Source: Treponema sp.
GTDB lineage: Bacteria > Spirochaetota > Spirochaetia > Treponematales > Breznakiellaceae
Assembly (NCBI GenBank): GCA_031275515.1
Contig: JAISOQ010000050.1
Span: 1-11,876 of the forward strand
Length of the DNA stretch: 11,876 bases
Direction of reading: 5' to 3'
The notes beneath the pieces were generated by a model. It was not told the origin of the DNA, searched no databases, and saw only the letters and a list, made by a program, of their open reading frames with translations. Shown in pieces: positions 6,251 through 11,876 of this stretch; positions within the stretch are counted from its first letter, which is position 1; every line of letters starts with the position of its first letter. The position numbers and the translations under genes are program-made.

Positions 6251-7557
6251 AAAGCCTTTATGAACTGCTGGAAGTAGAAAAGACGGCGGATCAGACGCAG
6301 ATAAAGCGCGGCTATTTCAATCAGGTACGGAAATATCCGCCTGAACGTTTCCCGGAAGAGTTCAAGGCCCTGCGGGCTGCTTACGAGACGCTTTCCGACG
6401 AAAAGAAGCGGGCGGAATACGACAGAATCGGCGCTATGCCGCCTATCGTGGCGGCTGTTTTCCAGGAAGCCCAAAAGGCCAATAAATTAGGCTTACATAC
6501 CGAAGCGTCCAACCTGTACCGCACGATCTTAACGCGGGATCCTAAGTTAACCAAAGTCAAGGAAGAATACGCCTGGTCGCTGAAGGCGGAGGGTAAGAGC
6601 GGCAAAGCCATAGAAGTATGGGAATCTCTGTGCAAACAGGAACCAAATAACCATGAGTACGCCCAGTGTCTTGCCCAGGCCTATGTAGACCGCGGCTGGC
6701 ACAAGAAGGCGACAGCCCAATTCCGGCGGGCAGTTGAAATCGACGGAAGCGATGCGGACTGCTGGACGGAAATGCTTCACTGCATGATGGCTGGGGCGAA
6801 AGAGGAAAAAGAGGTGCAGCAGGTCTGCCGGGAGGCTCTAAAGGCGGTTGGAGAAAACTGCGATTATATCCCCCTGTACGTTCATGCGTTCCTGATCCTG
6901 GCGGGGGATGATAAAAATGCCGCCCAGGGGTATTTACAAAAGATCCTTGCGTTGATGCGCGCCGGTCTGGTAACAGAAGCAATGAACATGCAGGAAGCTC
7001 TTCTGGAGATGGTGAACAGCCTCTTTGTTTTTAACCTGGCGGATCTCTTTCCCTATATTCAGGACATGGCGGATCTCCTGCCTGATAAAAGCAAGACGTT
7101 CCTCAGTTCATTTGAAGAAGTAAAGCAGATCTATACGGTCAGCCGTCTAAAGGAACAAGGCTTTTCCGCTTTGATTCACGATCTGCTGGTAACCATTGCG
7201 GTGCAGACTGATTCCGATGAAGACAGGCATCAGATACTTATTATGGAGTGGATCATCCTGTCGGAACAGAACACCTACCGTCCCCAGCTTGCGCGGCTGA
7301 AGAAGGAACTCCCCGAGCTGTACGCCCTGCACAAAAACTTTTTTGATGAGGCGATGCGTACCCGTAACCCGGAAAAAATGATGAGGGATCGGGACAAAAA
7401 GCTGGATAAATTAAAGGCCCGTAACCCTGATTTGGAAGACGATGAAGATGAGGAGGAACAGCTTGAACCCCTGCGCCGGACCGCTCCCAAGGTCGGACGC
7501 AACGATCCCTGCCCGTGCGGTTCGGGAAAGAAATATAAAAAGTGCTGCGGCGCTTAA
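6247..7557 (+). CDS. J-domain / TPR / SEC-C fusion protein lacking the HPD motif
   Basis: The protein is 436 aa. Residues 1-62 are a J domain: SLYELLEVEKTAD (3-15) for helix I, QIKRGYFNQVRK (18-29) for helix II, and EEFKALRAAYETLSDEKKR (37-55) for helix III. J proteins bind Hsp70 and trigger ATP hydrolysis through a His-Pro-Asp loop; here that loop is Y30-P31-P32. Residues about 70-175 form three TPR-like helix pairs (for example EASNLYRTILTRDP, 86-99). A long helical region continues to about 390, followed by an acidic stretch (396-405). The C-terminus is a textbook SEC-C zinc motif (417-435) with Cys 422, 424, 433 and 434. That module is known from SecA, where it contacts SecB and the ribosome. 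ATG at 6247 with GGAG at 6237-6240 is preferred over an in-frame TTG at 6235, because it gives the same ATGA overlap as the rest of the operon. Confidence 0.85.
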   Translation: MKSLYELLEVEKTADQTQIKRGYFNQVRKYPPERFPEEFKALRAAYETLSDEKKRAEYDRIGAMPPIVAAVFQEAQKANKLGLHTEASNLYRTILTRDPKLTKVKEEYAWSLKAEGKSGKAIEVWESLCKQEPNNHEYAQCLAQAYVDRGWHKKATAQFRRAVEIDGSDADCWTEMLHCMMAGAKEEKEVQQVCREALKAVGENCDYIPLYVHAFLILAGDDKNAAQGYLQKILALMRAGLVTEAMNMQEALLEMVNSLFVFNLADLFPYIQDMADLLPDKSKTFLSSFEEVKQIYTVSRLKEQGFSALIHDLLVTIAVQTDSDEDRHQILIMEWIILSEQNTYRPQLARLKKELPELYALHKNFFDEAMRTRNPEKMMRDRDKKLDKLKARNPDLEDDEDEEEQLEPLRRTAPKVGRNDPCPCGSGKKYKKCCGA

Positions 7558-7587
7558 CCGGGCAGGGTAAGCCCCGGCCCGCTCTGC
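7558..7587. other. Convergent gap with GC-rich inverted repeats
   Basis: Only 30 bases separate the stop codons of the J-domain gene and carB. CCGGG (7558-7562) can pair with CCCGG (7573-7577), and GGCAG (7561-7565) can alternatively pair with CTGCC (7584-7588). The folds are compatible with a shared transcription stop for the two converging operons. Neither strand has a T-tract, so this is not a standard intrinsic terminator. Confidence 0.35.
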
Positions 7588-10500
7588 CTACCGGTAATCT
7601 TCCCAGGCTTTAATCTCCAGGCCGCCGCATCTGTCCCGCTCATACGCCAAAGCGTCGATGAATTCCCGGGCCACCTTGATGTTGGTAAAGAGGGGGATGT
7701 CAAAGTCCACGGCCATACGGCGGATGATATAATCGTTTTTAAGTTCCGTCTCCCGGTTGTTCTTTGGGATGTTGATGATCATATCGACTTCCCGGCGCTT
7801 GATGAACCCTGAGATGTTGGGTTCTTTGGATTCCAGCGGCCAGTTGAGGGCCGTAACCGGGAGGCCGTTGGCGGCAAGGAATTTCGCCGTCCCCCGGGAC
7901 GCGAAAAGTTCATACTCCATATCCACGAGCTTCCGGGCGGAGTCCAGGAAGTCCAGCTTTTCCTCTATGGGGCCGGTGGAAAGGAGTATGCGTTTCCTGG
8001 GGATGCGGTAGCCCACCGAAAGGAGGGCCTTGAGGAAGGCGTCGTTAAGGTCCGTGCCTATACAGCCCACTTCCCCGGTGGAGGCCATTTCCACCCCGCT
8101 CACCGGGTCCGCCCCGTGCAGCCGGGAAAAGCTGAACTGCGCCGCCTTGACCCCCACCCATTCCAGGTCCAGGGCGGAAACGGAGGCCTTTTGCACCGGT
8201 TCGTCCAGCATGGCCCGGACCGCCAGTTCTATCATGTTCACCCGGCTTACCTTGGAGCAGAAGGGGAAGCTCCGGCTGGCCCGGAGGTTGCACTCGATCA
8301 CCCGGACCCGGTTGCGCTGGGCCAGGAACTGTATGTTGAAAGGCCCGGTAATGTCCAGGGCGAGGGCGATCTCCGCGCTGATCTTGCGGATCTTCCTGAT
8401 GGTTTCGATGTAGAGCCGCTGGGCCGGAAGGACCACCGTGGCGTCTCCGGAATGAACCCCGGCGTTTTCGATGTGTTCGGTGATGGCGTGAAAGAGGATC
8501 TCCCCCCGCCTGGCCACGGCGTCAATCTCGATCTCTTTGGAATTTTCTATGAACTTGGAGATCACCACCGGGTGTTCCGGGGATACGTCCGCCGCAAGGC
8601 CCAGAAACTTCTCCAGGCTTTCGTCGTCCCAGGCTACGTTCATGGCCGCCCCGGAGAGTACATAACTCGGCCTGATGAGTACCGGGTAGCCTGCTTCCGC
8701 GGCAAAGTCCCTGGCCGCGCTCAGGTCCGTCAGTTCCCTCCAGGCGGGCTGCTCTATGCCCAGCCGGTCCAGGAGGGCGGAAAATTTGTTCCGGTCCTCC
8801 GCCATGTCTATGGATTGGGGGGTAGTGCCGTAGATGAGGGCCCCGGCGGTGTAGAGCCTGGTGGCCAAATTGTTGGGAATCTGGCCGCCCATGGACAGGA
8901 TGAGTCCGTCCGGACGTTCCCGCTCGTAAATGTCCAAGACCCGTTCCAAGGTGAGTTCCTCAAAGTAGAGCCGGTCGCACATGTCGTAGTCCGTGGACAC
9001 CGTTTCCGGGTTGCAGTTCACCATGATGGAGTAACGCCCCAGCTTCCGGGCGGTCTCCGCGGCATTGACGCAGCACCAGTCGAATTCCACGCTGCTCCCT
9101 ATGCGGTAAGCCCCGGAGCCCAGGACCATTACCCCCCGGCCCGCCGGAGCGGTATCGTCCCGGATGCCTCCCGCCAGGCCCCCGCTCCCGGCGCCTGAGC
9201 CGGCGTAGGTCATGTAGAGGTAGTTTGTCTTGGCCGGGTATTCCGCCGCCAGGGTGTCTATCTGTTTTACCGCCGGCTTTATGCGGTAGTCTTCCCGGAG
9301 CTTCCGGACATCCATTTCCCCCAGGCCCAGGAATTCCCCGATGCGCCCGTCGGAGAAACCCATGCGTTTTGCCCTGGCAAGAAGCTCCCGGTCAATGGAA
9401 AGAGGTGAGGGTAAGGAGCCGGAAAGCCCGGCGCTTTGGTTTTCCCCTTCCCCCTGCCGGGGCGCTCTGATTTGTCTAATGGCCTGTTCGGTCTCCAGGA
9501 TTCCGGCGATCTTGTGGAGGAACCAGCGGTCTATCCTGGTGAGCCGCCATATCCGTTCCACCGGCCAGCCTTCGGCCAGGGCCCGGTAGACGACGAAGAC
9601 CCGGCGGTCCGTGGGCTTTGCCAGGGCGTCCCGGAGGTTTTTGACCCCGGAACCGCAGAATTCGTCGTCCGCCGCAAGGCCCGGCGCGCCTATGCCGGTC
9701 ATGCGCAGGGCTTTCTGGAGAGCCTCCTCAAAGGTGCGGCCTATGGACATCACTTCCCCTACGGACTTCATCTCCGAACCTATGCGTATGTCAACGTGCT
9801 TGAACTTCGCCAGGTCCCAGCGGGGAACCTTGACCACGCAATAGTCCAGGGCAGGCTCGAAGCAGGATTTGGTTACCCGGGTGATGCGGTTTTCGATGTC
9901 CGTTAAGGCGTAGCCCAGGGCGAGTTTGGCCGCTACAAAGGCCAGAGGATAGCCTGTGGCCTTGGACGCCAGGGCGGAACTCCGGGAGAGCCGGGCGTTC
10001 ACCTCAATGATGCGGTAGTCCTCGGAGGCCGGGTCCAGGGCGTACTGGACGTTACATTCCCCCACGATGCCCAGGCGGCGGATCACTTCGATGGCGATGC
10101 GCCTGAGCTTATGGTACTCCGAATCCGTCAGGGTCTGGGAAGGGGCAACCACGATGCTTTCCCCGGTATGTATGCCCAGGGGATCGAAATTCTCCATATT
10201 ACAGACGGTGATGCAGTTGTCGTACACATCCCGCACCACTTCGTACTCAATTTCCTTCCAGCCTCCGAGCCATTCTTCAATTAAAGCCTGGGGAGCCGAA
10301 CCGACCTCGTCGGTCCGGGCGAAAACCCGGTCGCACCGGCGGCGCAGTTCCGCCTCGTTCCGGCATATTCCGGAACCCGCCCCGCCCAGGGCGTAGGCGA
10401 TGCGGACCATTACGGGGTAACCGATTCCCGCCGCCGCTTCCACCGCTTCGTCCGTGCCGGTAACGGCGACGCTCCGGGGACACTTCGCCCCGATTTCTTC

Positions 10501-10914
10501 AAGGCGGTCTACAAAGCGCTGCCGGTCCTCCGTGTCCTCTATGGCCTTTACCGGAGTTCCCAAAACCCGGACCCCGTACTTGTAGAGAATGCCTTCCCGT
10601 TCCAGAGCAACCCCGCAGTTCAGGGCGGTCTGACCCCCGAAGGAGAGGAGGAGGCCGTCGGGCTTTTCCTTCTCTATCACCTGCCTGACATATTCAGGCG
10701 TTACCGGCAGAAAGTAAGTGCGGTCCGCCATGCCTTCGCTGGTCTGAATGGTGGCGATGTTGGGATTGATGAGTACCGTCTCTATTCCCTCTTCTTTGAG
10801 GGCCTTGAGAGCCTGGGACCCGGAGTAGTCAAACTCCCCGGCCTGTCCGATTTTGAGCCCTCCTGACCCAAGGATGAGGACCTTGCGGGGTAATTTTTGA
10901 TGCGTTCCGGTCAT
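7588..10914 (-). CDS. carB: Carbamoyl-phosphate synthase large subunit, CAD/CPS1-like
   Basis: The protein is 1108 aa (usual length about 1070). It makes carbamoyl phosphate from bicarbonate, ammonia supplied by CarA, and two ATP, for pyrimidine and arginine synthesis. The two homologous ATP-grasp halves are complete. The first has LILGSGGLKIGQAGEFDYSG (13-32), GGQTALNCG (93-101) and EVNARLSRSSALASKATGYP (304-323). The second has VLGSGAYRIG (597-606), RPSYVLSGAAMNV (748-760) and VIECNLRASRSFPFCSK (872-888). An MGS-like regulatory domain lies near 975-1100. Several signatures, such as GWKEIEYEVVRD (218-229) and the SGAAMNV and ECNLRASR segments, read like eukaryotic CAD/CPS1 rather than E. coli CarB. 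Two extra segments, about 485-503 and 571-593, lie at the centre. ATG at 10914 overlaps the carA stop (ATGA), with AAGGAGG (complement of 10922-10928). Confidence 0.96.
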   Translation of the reverse strand: MTGTHQKLPRKVLILGSGGLKIGQAGEFDYSGSQALKALKEEGIETVLINPNIATIQTSEGMADRTYFLPVTPEYVRQVIEKEKPDGLLLSFGGQTALNCGVALEREGILYKYGVRVLGTPVKAIEDTEDRQRFVDRLEEIGAKCPRSVAVTGTDEAVEAAAGIGYPVMVRIAYALGGAGSGICRNEAELRRRCDRVFARTDEVGSAPQALIEEWLGGWKEIEYEVVRDVYDNCITVCNMENFDPLGIHTGESIVVAPSQTLTDSEYHKLRRIAIEVIRRLGIVGECNVQYALDPASEDYRIIEVNARLSRSSALASKATGYPLAFVAAKLALGYALTDIENRITRVTKSCFEPALDYCVVKVPRWDLAKFKHVDIRIGSEMKSVGEVMSIGRTFEEALQKALRMTGIGAPGLAADDEFCGSGVKNLRDALAKPTDRRVFVVYRALAEGWPVERIWRLTRIDRWFLHKIAGILETEQAIRQIRAPRQGEGENQSAGLSGSLPSPLSIDRELLARAKRMGFSDGRIGEFLGLGEMDVRKLREDYRIKPAVKQIDTLAAEYPAKTNYLYMTYAGSGAGSGGLAGGIRDDTAPAGRGVMVLGSGAYRIGSSVEFDWCCVNAAETARKLGRYSIMVNCNPETVSTDYDMCDRLYFEELTLERVLDIYERERPDGLILSMGGQIPNNLATRLYTAGALIYGTTPQSIDMAEDRNKFSALLDRLGIEQPAWRELTDLSAARDFAAEAGYPVLIRPSYVLSGAAMNVAWDDESLEKFLGLAADVSPEHPVVISKFIENSKEIEIDAVARRGEILFHAITEHIENAGVHSGDATVVLPAQRLYIETIRKIRKISAEIALALDITGPFNIQFLAQRNRVRVIECNLRASRSFPFCSKVSRVNMIELAVRAMLDEPVQKASVSALDLEWVGVKAAQFSFSRLHGADPVSGVEMASTGEVGCIGTDLNDAFLKALLSVGYRIPRKRILLSTGPIEEKLDFLDSARKLVDMEYELFASRGTAKFLAANGLPVTALNWPLESKEPNISGFIKRREVDMIINIPKNNRETELKNDYIIRRMAVDFDIPLFTNIKVAREFIDALAYERDRCGGLEIKAWEDYR

Positions 10915-11876
10915 TTTTTCGCCTCCTTAACCTGATCGAGAAACCGGTCGATGAGAAACTCCGTGTCCCGGGGGCCGGGGCAGCCTTCGGGGTGGAACTG
11001 GACCGCCGAAAAAGGGAAGCGGACGGAACGGATTCCTTCGATAGTCCCGTCATTGGCGTTGACGAACCAGGGCTGCCAGTCTTTGGGAAGGGTCTCGCCC
11101 CGCACGGCATACCCGTGGTTCTGGCTCGTGATGTAACATCGCGGGGAAGCTCCGCTTCCCATAGTTCCCGCCTCGATACAGGGCTGGTTCTGGCCCCGGT
11201 GGCCGTAGGGGAGCTTGTAGGTGTCCCCCCCGGCGGCCAGGGCCATGATCTGGTTCCCCAGGCAGATGCCGAAGATGGGCTTTCCTACCGAAAAGGCCCG
11301 GCGCACCGCGGCGATGGTCCTGCCGCAGTCTTTGGGGTCTCCGGGGCCGTTGGACAGGAAGAGGCCGTCGTATTCGGCGCCGTTCAAGTCGTGGTTCCAG
11401 GGGACGCGGATCACTTCCACATTCCGGGAGAGGAGGCAGCGGTAGATATTCGCCTTGGCCCCGCAGTCCACAAGGACGATTTTGAGGAGCCTGCCGCCGC
11501 CGGCGGTCCCGGCGGGCCGGAAGACCTTTACCTCCTCATGGGACACGTCCGCCACCGGGTTGTTGACGCGCCCTGAATCTATGGTTACGTCCCTGGTCCC
11601 CTCCACGAGGATCTTCCCCCCCATGACCCCCTGTTCCCTAAGCCTCATCGTAAGGGACCGGGTGTCTATGCCGTAAATGCCCGGGACGCCGCTTTTTTCA
11701 AGCCAGGCGGAAAGGGAAGAGCCGGAAGCAAAGTGGCTGGGTTCCTCGCAGGCTTCGGACACCACAAAGCCTGAAACCTGGATACGGTCCGATTCAAAGT
11801 GAAGGGGGATGCCCTGTTCGTCGAAAAAAGGCTCGGCGGTCCTGGGCTTTACCGGGACTCCGTAATTCCCCGCCAG
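10911..11876 (-). CDS. carA: Carbamoyl-phosphate synthase small subunit (partial, 5' end outside window)
   Basis: The visible part is 321 codons plus stop; the reading frame is open to the right edge, starting inside the LAGNYGVP segment. Roughly the first 60 residues are missing. CarA hydrolyses glutamine and channels ammonia to CarB. The class I amidotransferase domain is intact: GICLGNQ with the nucleophile Cys (11262-11264), and VQFHPE with the His (10992-10994) and Glu (10986-10988) of the triad. The N-terminal domain shows CEEPSHF and YGIDTRSLTMRLREQG. RGQNQP, SQNHGYA and FVNANDGTIEGI again resemble CAD. The short insertion TMGSGASP before CYITSQNHG (11142-11165) is unusual. The gene is translationally coupled to carB. 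A GTG at 11765 is an internal Val codon, not a start. Confidence 0.95.
   Translation of the reverse strand: MAGNYGVPVKPRTAEPFFDEQGIPLHFESDRIQVSGFVVSEACEEPSHFASGSSLSAWLEKSGVPGIYGIDTRSLTMRLREQGVMGGKILVEGTRDVTIDSGRVNNPVADVSHEEVKVFRPAGTAGGGRLLKIVLVDCGAKANIYRCLLSRNVEVIRVPWNHDLNGAEYDGLFLSNGPGDPKDCGRTIAAVRRAFSVGKPIFGICLGNQIMALAAGGDTYKLPYGHRGQNQPCIEAGTMGSGASPRCYITSQNHGYAVRGETLPKDWQPWFVNANDGTIEGIRSVRFPFSAVQFHPEGCPGPRDTEFLIDRFLDQVKEAKK
11144..11160. repeat. Perfect palindrome inside carA
   Basis: GGGAAGC (11144-11150) and GCTTCCC (11154-11160) form a perfect 7-bp stem with a 3-base loop. It lies exactly in the part of carA that encodes the extra residues GSGAS. This fits a small palindromic element that entered the gene in frame, but one copy cannot prove that. 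Confidence 0.45.

Noticed and set aside
8116..9198. Plus-strand open frame (360 aa) opposite carB
   Set aside because: carB on the minus strand is certain. The plus frame is Gly/Pro/His/Val-rich with no family pattern, as expected from codon bias on the opposite strand.

Overview
The window reads as a GC-rich bacterial chromosome segment, most likely from a spirochaete of the Treponema type. The pointers are an Rpn-family nuclease with the lysine/glutamate/glycine-repeat tail that is common in treponemes, and a carAB pair whose signature segments read like the eukaryotic CAD/CPS1 type. This taxonomic call is inference; there is no rRNA or other marker gene here.

Positions 1-2320 (+ strand) hold a good sigma70-like promoter and two overlapping genes. 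The first is a protein with the M20 peptidase fold in which most metal-binding and catalytic positions look lost. The second is a clear glucosyl-3-phosphoglycerate synthase (gpgS, GT81), which makes the precursor of glucosylglycerate-type compatible solutes. Positions 2477-3379 (+) hold a free-standing Rpn-type PD-(D/E)XK nuclease/putative transposase, set between two operons.

Positions 3544-7557 (+) are the most interesting part. Four genes are joined by 4-base ATGA stop/start overlaps: a GrpE-like protein, a short Hsp70 (555 aa), a small helical-repeat protein (153 aa), and a fusion of a J domain, TPR repeats and a C-terminal SEC-C zinc motif. Together they form a complete but divergent Hsp70 machine. 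The J domain has Tyr-Pro-Pro where the Hsp70-activating His-Pro-Asp should be, the Hsp70 lid is short, and the exchange factor keeps only the GrpE core landmarks. This looks like a dedicated accessory chaperone module with its own rules, possibly tied to the ribosome or to secretion through SEC-C.

Positions 7588-11876 (- strand, convergent with the chaperone operon) carry carB and the 3' part of carA, encoding carbamoyl-phosphate synthase for pyrimidine and arginine synthesis. carA runs off the right edge. Both subunits carry small Gly/Ser-rich insertions absent from the usual families, and the one in carA is encoded by a perfect palindrome. I saw no tRNA, rRNA, CRISPR array or complete insertion sequence.
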